A stretch of DNA of 64,000 nucleotides. It comes from Diacronema lutheri. Taxonomy: Eukaryota > Haptophyta > Pavlovophyceae > Pavlovales > Pavlovaceae. Shown here one piece after another: positions 40,814-51,193 of this stretch. Both the position numbers and the translations under genes were made by a program. Numbering within the stretch: the stretch's first letter is position 1; the number at the start of each line of letters is the position of its first letter. The notes beneath the pieces are model-generated. The model searched no databases, was not told the DNA's origin, and saw nothing but the letters and a program-made list of their open reading frames with translations. The stretch covers positions 124,001-188,000 of the forward strand of contig JAGTXO010000003.1 in assembly GCA_019448385.1 (NCBI GenBank), read 5' to 3'.

Positions 40814-41850
40814 CTGCAGACTGTGGACACGTCAGTGTCCGGATGGCGGCCCGGATGATACTTGGGAGAATTTACATGATGCGCTGGAGAATGCCCCGCT
40901 CTCCCACAACCAGGACCCGCCAGCGCGCCGAGCCTACTCGTTTGCCCGCGCCGCCTCTCTTTGCGCGCCCGAGCGCGGCCTCCGAGCGCGGCCGACGTCC
41001 TCCGGGGGCGTGCATGTGGCTGCTCGGAGGGGCTGCGACGCGGCGAAAGCTCGCTGCGCGGCCGCAACGTGAGCGCGCGCGCGCGGCCGCGCGCCGGCCT
41101 GCGCTGCTCTGCACGGCCGCGCGCCGGCCTGCGCAGCCTCGTCGCGCAACGTGAGCGCGAGCGCGCGCGCGGTGAGCTCGGCAGATGGGTGCGCGGCGGC
41201 GTTGGCGGCGGGTGCGGCGGCGGGCTGGGCGGCGGGTTCGGACGGAGAGTGTCGGGGAAGAACGGGGCGCATCCTGGTTGGGAGTCGGACGGCGCCCACC
41301 ACGCGCTGGCGGATCCTGGTTGCCACCACTAAACCCCCCCCCCCCCCCCCCCCGGAGACGAGGACCAGGGGCATGGCCGACTCGCTGCGCCGCACAGCGC
41401 GCGGCGCGCGGCATGCCGCGCGACCTCGAGCACATCCAGCCGCGCTCCGCCCACGCAACGCGCGCAATGCCGCGTTGCACTGCGGGTGTGCACGTGCGGC
41501 TCTCACGCGCACTGCGTTGCACGAACGGCATCACGCCACCCAGCTGCGTCCGGACCACGCGCCGCGCGCAGGCGACGCACACAGGGGCGCGCCGCGCCGC
41601 GCGTGCGCGCCCTCGCAACCGTTGCAGCACGCTCTGCCTTGCACTGCGCCGAGCCGCCGCGCGCTGTGCGCGTGCGTGCAGGGCGCACGCGTGCGACGAA
41701 GCGCGCGCGCGGCGAGGCGCGCGGGCGGCTCGCTGCGCGGGCGGCAACGCGCCCAGCTGCGCCCAGGCCAGGCGCGCGCCCGCGAGTGCCACCGGGACGC
41801 ACTGCCCCCGCCGGGGTCGCCGCGCGCTCTATGTGTGCGCTCGCGCGCTG
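40814..41850. other. GC-rich spacer inside the element, no gene recognised
   Basis: Upstream side of the Ulp1-like gene. An imperfect inverted repeat is visible: CAACCAGGACCCGCCAGCGC near 40907 and GCGCTGGCGGATCCTGGTTG near 41303. A C-run is at 41334-41353. Arg/Ala-rich open frames here have no recognisable domain and look like composition artefacts. Confidence 0.5.
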
Positions 41851-42199
41851 CGAGCGCGGCGGAACGTTCGTGCATGGCGCGAAGAGCGCGGCACCCGAAG
41901 ACGGCTGCCCCGAGCCCGCGCCGGGTGGCAGCGAGCGGCGGCACCTCCTCGGCGAGCCCGCCCCGCGCCTTCCCCTCCACGCGGCGTTTTGAGGCAGACG
42001 GACACGCGCCCACACTGCGACTGGGCACGCTGCTCGAGGCAGACACGCACCCAACGCGCGCGCACCACGCGCCCGCGTCGGCGGGCCGGTGTGAACGAGC
42101 GAGAGCTCGGTGTCGCCAACGGGGGCACGGGCGCGAGTTCGGTCCGCCTCTCGACGGACGCAGGCGACGCTGCCGGGAACTTCCCCGACGCCTGCACAT

Positions 42200-42722
42200 C
42201 CAGGGCTTCGAGGCACAGAGCTGGGCAACAGTGCCGCTCGTCACCGATGAGGCGGCCAAGCTCGCTATCCTTGCTGCCCTCAGCTCCACCAAACAGCCGG
42301 GCGACCCAACGGTTCGTGATCGCCTGGCCGCCAGGTGCGAACCGCGCCCATGCAAGCGCTTCACCCGCATTCTCCGCCCCGCTGCGGACGTCCGCCTGCC
42401 GGCCGCGAACACGGCCGGTGCGCGCTGCCGCCTGGCCCAACACGAAAACCCGCCCGCCCCCGAGGCCGCAGGTCCTACCTGCCCAAGCGCAGCCCGACGG
42501 CACGCAGACAGCCCGCCTTGGCAACCGACTCGTGCGCGAGCTCTCCGCCCTCCACAAGAGCCTGCCCCACGCCACCGCCGACGCGGAGCCAGCGCAGCCG
42601 ACGCCCCTCCGCGACGCTCGCGCCGCAAGGCGCAAGGGCCCCGGCGAGACGGCGTCAACCAAGCCCGCCGCTGGCACAGCGCCGGCACCCGGAGCCCACC
42701 CCAAGCCCCCGCGCACGCCTCG

Positions 42723-42759
<37 letters not shown>

Positions 42760-43550
42760 ATCGGCGGACCGATTGCGTTTTGGTGCGCCAGGCTCAATGC
42801 GCCATCGCAGTGGCGGGCCCGCAGACGCAGACGCTGACATGCCCAACGCTGGGCACTGAGGCCGCAGGCCGGCCCTCCTGGATCTGGCGGGCAGCGGGCC
42901 ACGCGAGCCTCGCACTGACCGTGGCGGTCGCTGCCACCGTGATAGCTGCGGGTGTGGCGGCCTTGGCCCCAACCCCATCATCCGTCTTCATCCCCGCCCT
43001 GCTCGCGCTCGCGGCAACGTCAGCAATCCCTGCACCGGGATCCGCCCCGCGAAGTCCACACAAGACTTATCCGCGCTGCACGCCAGCCGCGCGCGCCGAC
43101 GCGCGCCGCTCCCACACGCTCACCTCAGTTTCCGCGGGCGGCCCAACGCCCCCCCCCCCCCCCCCCCCCCCCCGGCAGGCGGCCATCGAGCCGCATTAGC
43201 ACACCCGCCCGGGGCCTCCCGCCGCACCCGCAGCGGCTCGGCGCCTTGAATCCTCCCGTCCCCCGGGGTGAGGCCTCCAACCCGGGCCCAGCGCGCTCCG
43301 ACTGCCTCACGCTCGCCAGCGCCAACCTCGGCGGCATGGTAGGCCCCGAGCGAAAAGCCGCACTTCTCGCCGTCCTCGTCAGGCGCAAGTACGATGTCCT
43401 GCTCCTACTGCCGACGCGGCTCTCGCGCGCGCGGACTACCGCGCCGGGCAGATCGCCGCAGACGCTCGTGAGTGCACACGTGCGGACAAGGCGCACACGC
43501 TCGACGTCCAGCCAGCGCACGTGCACGTGCACGCCACTGGTCACATTTAA
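42200..43550 (+). mobile_element. Non-LTR retrotransposon (LINE) 5' fragment with start of endonuclease domain
   Basis: On the plus strand, after hydrophobic segments (ALTVAVAATVIAAGVAALAP) and a C-run, the frame reads VPRGEASNPGPARSDCLTLA followed by SANLGGMVGPERKAALLAVL and RRKYDVLLLL. The NPGP motif followed by a strand, an Asn and Lys-rich helix, then D-(I/V)-L-L-L, is the usual beginning of the AP-endonuclease domain of LINE ORF2 proteins. The rest of the endonuclease and all of the reverse transcriptase are missing, so this is a short fragment. The left limit is uncertain; 42200-42800 is assigned by weak continuity only. Confidence 0.5.
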
Positions 43551-43620
43551 GCGTCCGTGCTCGCCCACGCGAGGTGCGAAAGGAGGAAGAAGGTAGGGAG
43601 AGTGGTGTGTGTGTGTGTGT

Positions 43621-43655
<35 letters not shown>

Positions 43656-43959
43656 CGGGGGGGGAGGGCACAGCGGCCGCCGGAGACGAGGACGCACTCA
43701 CCGCTGTTGGCAATGCGCGCGTCACGGAGACAACTTGGCGGGCCTCGCACGCAGCTGGGCCGATCGCCGCCGTAGAGATGTCTGCAGCCGTCTCCGCGAT
43801 GCCGATCGTCGCATCTGTTGGCACCGCTGCCATCTGCCGCACCCGCGGCCAGGCTGCCGGCAAGGTCGGCGCGTCGGGCTCCGAGCTCGGCCACGCAGGC
43901 GATGCGGCCGACGGCGGTGACGCTGAGCCCAGCGCCGGGTCCAACGGCTCCACGTCGAG

Positions 43960-45070
43960 CCGGCTGTAAAAGAGCATGCTCGCACCACTTGCCCACGCCA
44001 GCGCGTCGGACTCAGGCACGTTGTAGATCTGCGCGGGCAACGCGCGTGCGTGCGGCAGGTGCGCGCGCGAGCTTTCAGGCCACGCGCGCGTGCCGCGCGG
44101 GAGGACGGGGCGGTTGCGGCTGCGCTCGACCGCCGGTCGCGGCACCGAGCGACTGTGCGCGCCGCCGCACGTTGTAGTCGTCGCACGGAAGCCAAGCCTC
44201 GTTGCGGAGCACGATGGCGACAAGGTGCCCGCTCATCGGCCCCTCGCCCGCGTGCACCAGGCCGGCGACGAGGAGGTGGTCGCGCCCGCCGAGTAGCAGC
44301 AGCGGCGCGCACACGAGCGCGCGGTTGTTCTTGCACTGCGGGCCATTGCCGCGCGTCGTGCGTGGCGCCTCGACAGCAATGCTGGCTGGCGTGAGCACGC
44401 CCGGGTGGCACGCGTTCGTGTTGCCATCCCGCGGCGGCCCAGCGGCGCCCCCCAGAGCGTGTGCAAGCGCGCGCGCCGCATCGCCGCCGATGCTGACGAG
44501 TACGGCGATGCCCTCGCCGGACTCTGAAGGCACGGCGATCTGCTCGAGCACTGGCCCGACGCGTGTGTCGGCTTCGAAGGCCGCAGCGAGCCCGGGCACT
44601 CGGCCGAGCAGCAACCGGAAGAACTCAGCGGCATCCTGCGGCGTCCTTCGCGCGCCACGGCCCGAGATGACGTCAATGACGGACACAAGACACAGCTGTG
44701 TCGGCGCCCTGGTGTCCTCGATCAGCGTGCCAAAGTCCCGAAAACGCGCCCTCTCGACGCTGTTGGCACGGCGCGAAGCGGAGCGAAGCATCGCACGGAG
44801 CACGTTCAGGGCGAAGAGCGATTGCATAAGGACGGTCGTGTAGCACGCGTTGCCCTCGTTTTTCGCGCCTGCGCCGCGCCGCGCAGCGCCGGGTGTGCGG
44901 GGAGCGCGCGCACGGTTTGCGGCGGGGTGGAGGGAGGCTGGCTGGGCGCGCGCCGAGCCCGGCAAGCCGTGCAGGCGCTCACCACGCGGCACGCCGGGCT
45001 TTCTCACCGGCCACATCGGGCCGTCAAACGCGTCTTCCACAGGCTGCCGACCGACGACGTAAAACTTGCT
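43960..45070 (-). CDS. USP-type ubiquitin carboxyl-terminal hydrolase in the element
   Basis: Peptidase C19-like core. Main exon about 44868-44171: the Cys box NEGNACYTTVLMQSLF, the helix motif TPQDAAEFFRLLLGRVPG (QDA-EF of USPs) and the His box SGHLVAIVLRNEAWLPCDDY. A further exon from about 44028 gives SDALAWASGASMLFYSRL, the family's closing strand (YmLfY). An upstream part at about 45060-44960 (KFYVVGRQPVEDAFDGPMWP) may be the first exon. USPs remove ubiquitin. The core is about 290 residues, near the minimum for the family. It may be cargo of the element that acts on host ubiquitin signalling; a captured host gene is the alternative. Confidence 0.7.
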
Positions 45071-46332
45071 CAAGGCGCTGCGCCGTGCACGCGCCATGCG
45101 CGCGCTGTTGCGGGCTGCGCAGCAGGGACGACGGGGGAATTGGCGAGCGACGGTTGGGCGCAGATCAGCGTGGTGGCGCGGCAAGACGAGCGCGCGCCGG
45201 GCGCCTGGCGCGGAGGCGCCCCGCGCGAGGACGCGAGCCGCTTCTCGCACCGGACGGGCGCCCACGCGCAAGCCGGCTTTCGAGGGCTGGTGGATGGTGG
45301 CAGATGCCGAAACGGACACATGGAATGATGCGTCGGCGGCGCGAGCGCGGGACGATCTTGCCCGGGCAATTGTGCGCACGCTGCCAGCGCGCGTATGCGT
45401 GCGCATGGAGCGGGCGGCGCGCGCGTTGCGCGTGACGGGGCGCCGAGCGGCACACCGGCGGGGACGCGCTCGCCGCTGCCGTGGCATCGTACGCTGCCTG
45501 CGTGCTGGCCCGCACGCACGTTGCCGGCGCGAGGGGACGGCGAGTGCGCCTCGGCCGAACAGGCGCGAACGTTACGCCCGAGCGCGTGGCCGGGCCCCGC
45601 CGACTGCACGCAGCGCCGGCCCAGGCGCGCATCCGCCCGACGCGGATTTGGACGGCGCATCGACCGGCACGCCAAGCGTCTGCGCCCGCCTCGCGGCCGG
45701 TCGCGCCGGCCCCTCTTCGGCTCGAGGCCGCACGTCCGCCGCGCGCCGCTTCGGCACTCGGCGCGGCGCTCCCGGAACGCGCATGGCACACGCGCGGTGC
45801 GCGGGCACGCCCGCAACGCGCCATTCCAGCGCGAGCAGTTCGGCAAGCTTGCAGCGCGCGAGCAGCCGGGCATGTGCCGCGGACACACAGTTCGCTGTGT
45901 GCGCCGGCCGCGGCGACACGGCGTAGCGGCGCGAGGCTGGCCGCCGGGGCCACGGGCGTACTGCCGTGGCGCGACGCCATGGTATGAGCATTAAATTCAT
46001 CGGGGGGGGGGGGGGGGGGCGTTGTGCGCACTTGGCGCGCGAGTAGTGCGAGTGGCGGGCGAGCCTCGTCGCCCACGGAGCCCGCCCCCGGCTCGGCGGT
46101 GCGCCGCCTGCTCGCCGGGTCGCGCACCGCCGTCGCCGCCGCTGCGCACTTGCCCAGCTTGCCGGCAGGCGGCAGGCGGCGGCGACGGCGGCGGCGGCGG
46201 CTGCGGCGCGAGCGCGACGCCGGGCGGCGGCAGCGCCGACGGCACGCGCGCAGCGGCGACCCACGCGGCGGCGGGCGGCGCGCCGGCTTGAGGCCCCTGC
46301 ACGCCGGCCGCATTGGCGCCGCCCTGCGCGCC
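45071..46332. other. GC-rich spacer in the element, no gene recognised
   Basis: Both strands have only Arg/Ala/Pro-rich open frames without domain motifs. A G-run is at 46001-46019. I see no supported gene. Confidence 0.5.
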
Positions 46333-49000
46333 CTAGAAGGGCGCGCAGGTACGCGGGCCGGTCGCGCGGCGCGCGGTGCTGGCGAGCACCCGCCGGCTGC
46401 GCGTCGGCGCGAGCGGGGCGGCGGGCGTCGCGCCGGCGGGTGCTGGCCAGCACCGCGCGCCGGCGGCGCGCCCGCCGCCAGCGCGCCGCCCGCCGCCGGC
46501 GCCGCGCGCGCCGTCCGCGCCGCGCCCGCCGCGCTCGCCGCCACCGCGCGCCGCCGCCGCGCATTCGCGCGCGGCGGCGACGGCGGCCGCGGCGAGCGCC
46601 GCCGCCGCCGCCTCGCCACCGCTGACCGCGCGGAGCACCTCTTTGAAGACGACGGTGCGCGTCACGAGGTCCGGGCCGAGCGCAAAGCGGACGCGCGACG
46701 TGTGCCCGACGCGCGAAGCGGCCACGTAGAGCTGGCTGTGCGTGAAGCACGGCTCGGCGAGCCACACGCCCGCGCACCCGAGCGCTTGCCCCTGCGCCTC
46801 GTTACGCCGGCCGCACCGGGAAACTGGCGGCGCATCCGCACAAGCGCGAACGTGCCGTCGTCGGGCGAGTGGTGGTCGACACGCGCGACGAGCACGGTGC
46901 TGTCGCGCCCGGTGGCCGCGCCGGGGCGTGCGCACCCGAGCAGCCGGCCGCCGGCGCGCACGCCGCGCACGATCAGCCCCGTGCCGCCGCACAGCCCCTC
47001 GCCGGGCGAGAGGTTGCGCAGCAGCATCACCACCATCCCGGGCTTCAGGTCGAGGACGCGGTGCGGCATCTGCGCGTGCTCGAGCGAGTCGAGGAATTCG
47101 ACCGACGCCAGCGCAATCTGCTTGCCCGCCCCGTCGTCGCGCCAGCTCGTCCGCCGACGCGCACCTCGCCGCCGCGCCCGGGAAGCGGCCGATCGCCAGC
47201 CAGTTGATCCGCGCCACGTCCGTCTGCTTGGCGCAGAGCACCGCGCGGTCGCACAGCGAGCCGTCGTCGGTCCAACACGTCGCGCCGTGGACAAAGTCGT
47301 CACGAGCTCCGTCGGGTAGGCCGAGCCGACGCGGATGGGGACGCCGCCGACGGCCTCGGGCAGCTGCACGGGATCGAGCGGGAATGCGCCGGGCATGGCC
47401 CCGGCCGCCGGCACCGCCGCGGGAAAGGCGCCGTCGCCGGGGCTGCGCAGCAGCTCCGCCCACTCGCCCGCGCCGAGCGCGTCGCCCGTGTCGCGCGCCG
47501 CGCTCGAGGCGCGAAAGTTCTCGACCAAGGCGTGCTGCCGATCGTGCTGCCACGGCGCCGAGTACTCGAGGCAGGAGCGCACGATCTGCGCGCGCGAGCC
47601 GCGCCGCACCACCGGCAAGCACTGGCGAAAGTCGCCGGCGAGCAGCAACGTCTTGCCGCCGAAGCGCTCGTCGACGCCCGTCACGTCGCGCAAACACCGA
47701 TCAGGCGAGTCGAGGTGGCACCGCTTCTGCATCGGCGCCGCGCCTCGTCCCACACGACCAGCCGCCGCGGCGGCCACGGAGCGCCCGCGCTCGGAGCGAG
47801 GCACGACATAAAAGGGCTTGCCCGTCCGAGTCGGCGCCGACGGGCACCTGGAAGGTCGAGTGGAAGGTGCGGCCGTCGGGCAGCAGCGTGGCGGCGACGC
47901 CCGAGGACGCGCACACGACGACCGCGTGCCCATCCGCGCGCACGGCGGCGATGATGGCGCGCTCGACGAACGTCTTGCCCGTGCCACCCGGCGCGTCGCC
48001 AAAGTGCAGCCGGTCGCCCACGCCGCGCAGCGCCGATTCGACGACCGCGCCGTGGAGCGCGCGCTGCTGGCCGGTCTCGGCCATCGCCGCGCGCGCCGCC
48101 GCCGCGCTCGCAGCCCGCTCGGCGCGATCGTAGCCCGGCGCGCGCGCGAGCTCGCGCCCGCCCGGCCCGGCCGGCGCGCGCGCCGTGCGCAGACCGGCCA
48201 CCACCGCGAGCGCCGCCGCGCGCTCGCGCTCGTCGGGCACGTACAGCCCCGTGGAGTCGAACGTGTCGGCCCAGGCGGGCACGCCGTACGAGGCGAAGGC
48301 GTCCGAGCCGGGCTGCGGCCGCTGCTCGGCGCGCTTCAGGAGCATGACCTCGCACACGTTCCACTTGGTGCCAAACATCGAGCCCGTGAGCCCCGTGTAG
48401 ACGCAGTCGAGCTGCGTGGCGATGGCGCAGACGTCCTCGTGCCGGATCTCGTCGACCGGTTTGCGCCGCGCGTTGACGAGCGGCACGACGCGCTCGGAGC
48501 CCGCCCACGTGAACGTGCGCGTCGACATGTTGTGCCGCGTGTGCGCGAGCGTGCCGTCCTTGATATTTGGGCTTGACGGTGGGCGAGAGCTTGCCGCGCA
48601 CCTCCTCCTTCGAGAGGCCGCGCGTGTCGAGCAGCTCCTTCTGGCGCGCGTGCACCGTCTCGACGCGCTGATCGTCGATGGCGCGCAGGGCGCCAAAGTA
48701 GGCGTCCATCTGCGCGAGCGGCGCGCCTTCGATCGGCAGCTCCTTGTCGGGCACGCCGACCGTGTACGCCGCCTTGTCGACGTCCGTCGGCCCGTACATG
48801 GTGCCAAAGTTGCCGTCGCCCGTGAGCTCGGGCCAGTCGACGACGCAGGGCGGCGTGACGAAGGCGAGCGCGCGGCAAGACGGCCAGTAGCTCAGCTTGA
48901 CGACCGTGCGCGCCTGCTCGCTCGGCTTGACCGGCCGCATGCTCACGATCTCGCAGTTGACGAGCGCCGCGTCGAAGGCGCGCAGGTCGATGGCGGCCAT
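46333..49000 (-). CDS. Pif1-family DNA helicase with an unrecognised N-terminal domain
   Basis: Starts at ATG 49000. The first 150 residues (VNCEIVSMRPVKPSEQ, FVTPPCVVDWPELTGDGNFG, TMYGPTDVDKAAYTVGVPDK) have no family I can name and could be a DNA-binding domain. The Pif1 helicase motifs follow: Walker A DAPGGTGKTFVERAI (near 47980), CASSGVAATLLPDGRTFHST, GGKTLLLAGDFRQCLPVVRR, KPGMVVMLLRNLSPGEGLCG and CFTHSQLYVAASRVGHTSRV at the C-terminal end. Pif1 helicases unwind DNA 5' to 3' and occur in Helitrons and in large DNA viruses and their relatives. The motifs are spread over more than one reading frame; splicing or decay could explain it. No Rep/HUH domain is seen. Confidence 0.75.
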
Positions 49001-49199
49001 GGTCGTTTTGCGCGGGAGATCACGCTGCAGGCGGCTCCACAGTGGGTTCGAGAAAAAAAAAACTTAAAAAAGCTGGGCCAACGGTCAGTCGAGCGCCACA
49101 AGCAACCCTCGGGAGCCGGTGGCCCAACCCAACCCAACGATCTTCGTCGCCACCCTTCGCGCGTTTTCCGTTCGCGCCCAAGCAGACAATGAGACCACA

Positions 49200-49484
49200 A
49201 TGTCGGTGCTGCTCGGCGCGATGATGGGCCTCAGCGGCTCGGTGGCGATCGTGCTCTACGTGCGCGCGCGACGTCGCGAGGTGCAGCACGGGCGCGTGGC
49301 GACGCCGCGCATCATCCAGCGCCAGCTCGAGCTGCAGCAGCCGTGGGGCCGGCCGGACGAGGCATCCGTCGCCTCGCGTGCCGAAACGCCGGGCGTCGAG
49401 GCCGCGTCGCGCTCGGTGCGCGACGCGGCGCCCGAGCCGGACCCGGACGAGGGCTACGTGCGCGTGGCGAGCGCGGCGTTCTGA
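49200..49484 (+). CDS. Small single-span membrane protein, unknown
   Basis: 94 aa from ATG 49200. One hydrophobic helix (VLLGAMMGLSGSVAIVLYV) is followed by a basic stop-transfer stretch RARRRE, then an acidic, disordered tail ending DEGYVRVASAAF. It lies 199 bp from the divergent helicase start, so the two could share a promoter (AAAAAAAAAACTTAAAAAAG near 49053). No family recognised; a one-exon gene this short could be spurious. Confidence 0.4.
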   Translation: MSVLLGAMMGLSGSVAIVLYVRARRREVQHGRVATPRIIQRQLELQQPWGRPDEASVASRAETPGVEAASRSVRDAAPEPDPDEGYVRVASAAF

Positions 49485-49566
49485 GGCGCGCACGACGTCG
49501 CCCAGCCAGAGCAGCCCGGGGCGGGGCGAGTCCGGCTGCGCGGAGGTCCGGCTCGAGCGGGCGGGC

Positions 49567-49914
49567 GCCATGCTCTGAGGCGCCGCCGCTTTTCAAAAGG
49601 GTGTAGGGTGTAGGGTGTAGGATGCAAAACAAGCCCTCCCTACATTTGGGCCCGACGTCATTCCTTCTTCGAAGCCGTGACGTTACTCACATACGAGTAC
49701 TTTTACTTAGTGTAGGATGTATCTTTTCTCTAAGTATTTACATGGTGTAGGGTGTAGGATAAGTACGGTTATGAAAGTCCCATAGGGGGAGAAGGAATGA
49801 CGCTGTGACGAAAGAAGGAGTGACGTCGGGCCCAAATGTGGGGAGGGCTTGTTTTGCATCCTACACCCTACACCCTACACCCTTTTAGAAAGCGGCGGCG
49901 CCTCAGAGCATGGC
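49567..49914 (+). mobile_element. Palindromic repeat element (MITE-like), copy 1
   Basis: About 348 bp with terminal inverted repeats of about 100 bp. The left end reads GCCATGCTCTGAGGCGCCGC, then CTTTTCAAAAGGGTGTAGGG, and the right end is its reverse complement with few differences. The middle is AT-richer. Three copies of the 7-mer GGGTGTA sit in each arm. A second, inverted copy lies at 50325-50718. Confidence 0.7.
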
Positions 49915-50324
49915 GGCTCGACAGCATGGCGCCTCGACAGCATGGCGTCGTCCAGCGTGGCGTCCAGGATGGCGACTGCGCCCGGGCCGTGACGCCGCGA
50001 CGTCGTTCAGCTGCGTCACGGAGGAGCGCCATCCGTGCGCCACGGAGGAGCGGCAGGACCACGACGCGGCGTGACGCTGGACGACGCCATGCTGTCGAGG
50101 CGCCATGCTGTCGAGCCGCCATGCTCCTCAGCATGGCGTCGTCCAGCGTGGCGTCCAGGATGGCGACTGCGCCCGGGCCGTGACGCCGCGACGTCGTTCG
50201 GCTGCGTCACGGAGGAGCGCCATCCGTGCGCCACGGAGGAGCGGCAGGACCACGACGCGGCGTGACGCTGGACGACGCCATGCTGTCGAGGCGCCATGCT
50301 GTCGAGGCGCCATGCTGTCGAGCC
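49915..50324. repeat. 191-bp tandem duplication between the two palindromic elements
   Basis: Two copies with a period of 191 bp (CATGGCGTCGTCCAGCGTGG at 49941 and 50132). Each unit is itself nearly palindromic: it opens CAGCATGGCGTCGTCCAGCG and closes CGCTGGACGACGCCATGCTG. AGCATGGCG/CGCCATGCT 9-mers are scattered through it. Confidence 0.75.
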
Positions 50325-50718
50325 GCCATGCTCTGAGGCGCCGCTGCTTTCTAAAAGGGTGTAGGGTGTAGGGTGTAGGATGCAAAACAAGCCCTCCCAC
50401 ATTTGGGCCCGACGTCACTCCTTCTTTCGTCACAGCGTCATTCCTTCTCTCCCTATGGGACTTTCATAACCGTACTTATCCTACACCCTACACTATGTAA
50501 ATATTTTGTTGCGTGCGCCCTTTCGCTCGCTCCGTTTGTCCAGCCTCGGCCCCGTGCGCGCCCCTCCTGCTGACCCGCCTGTAAGCGTCGTTAGTATGTA
50601 AATATTTAGAGAATAGATACATCCTACACTAAGTAAAAGTACTCGTATGTGAGTAACGTCACGGCTTCGAAGAAGGAATGACGTCGGGCCCAAATGTAGG
50701 GAGGGCATGTTTTGCAGC
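50325..50718 (-). mobile_element. Palindromic repeat element (MITE-like), copy 2, inverted
   Basis: Reverse-complement copy of the element at 49567-49914, beginning GCCATGCTCTGAGGCGCC. Its right arm stops before the GGGTGTA repeats, so that end is incomplete. It is interrupted by an 88-bp insert at 50507-50594. Copy 1 shows the uninterrupted site (CATGTAAATAC in the same place). Confidence 0.7.
50507..50594 (+). mobile_element. 88-bp insert with 13-bp target duplication
   Basis: TATGTAAATATTT occurs at 50494-50506 and again at 50595-50607, bracketing 88 bp that copy 1 of the host repeat lacks. The insert ends GTAAGCGTCGTTAG. The insert at 53886-54051 ends in almost the same 14 bases. Long duplications and a fixed 3' end with variable length suggest a short retroposed element, truncated at its 5' side. 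Confidence 0.65.
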
Positions 50719-50833
50719 GTTCTCCAGTCACTAAAATCTTCGCGACGATCTTCGCTGCTCGCGTCAAGTGACGGTCGCGACTGCCCGTCACAGCGTGAGA
50801 CAGTGACGGTGGCGACGACGACGATTTCGTCAC

Positions 50834-51193
50834 TTGCAGCGCGACGGTCGCGACGAAGTCGCGACGAAAGCGACGATGCGCGCTCACCTCATCGGGCGGG
50901 CCGCAGCGCCGGCAGCGGCGGCGGCGGCGACGGCGGCGGCGGCGACAGCGCCGGCGGCAGCGGCGGATGCGCCGCTGCCCAAGCGCAATGGTCCACCCGT
51001 CCCATCGCTCTACGTCCATGCGCCGCCGCCGGGCGTCAAATCCAAGGTGTGGGACGACGTCAACGTGCTCGCCGACGATGCGCCGAAGTCGTGGCACAAC
51101 GTGGGCAATTGCATTTGCAACGTGGTCGTCGGGCTCGACAAGAGGTGCAACACAATCGTGCGCAGGGTACGAGTGAAAATTTCACTAGTGTAA
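50834..51193 (+). CDS. Possible BED zinc-finger fragment of a transposase
   Basis: 119 codons from ATG 50834. An Ala-rich start precedes VKSKVWDDVNVLADDAPKSW then HNVGNCICNV. The VW-D ... C-x-C pattern weakly recalls BED fingers at the N-terminus of hAT transposases. It lies next to a hAT remnant but on the opposite strand, so the link is uncertain. Confidence 0.25.
   Translation: MQRDGRDEVATKATMRAHLIGRAAAPAAAAAATAAAATAPAAAADAPLPKRNGPPVPSLYVHAPPPGVKSKVWDDVNVLADDAPKSWHNVGNCICNVVVGLDKRCNTIVRRVRVKISLV

Noticed and set aside
41151-43199. A 682-codon plus-strand protein in the element
   Set aside because: Most of it is Arg/Pro/Ala-rich noise with C-runs; only the part near its end fits a LINE 5' region.
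49588-49620. Interstitial telomere from GGGTGTA repeats
   Set aside because: Only three copies per arm, always inside the same palindromic element, so they are part of that element.
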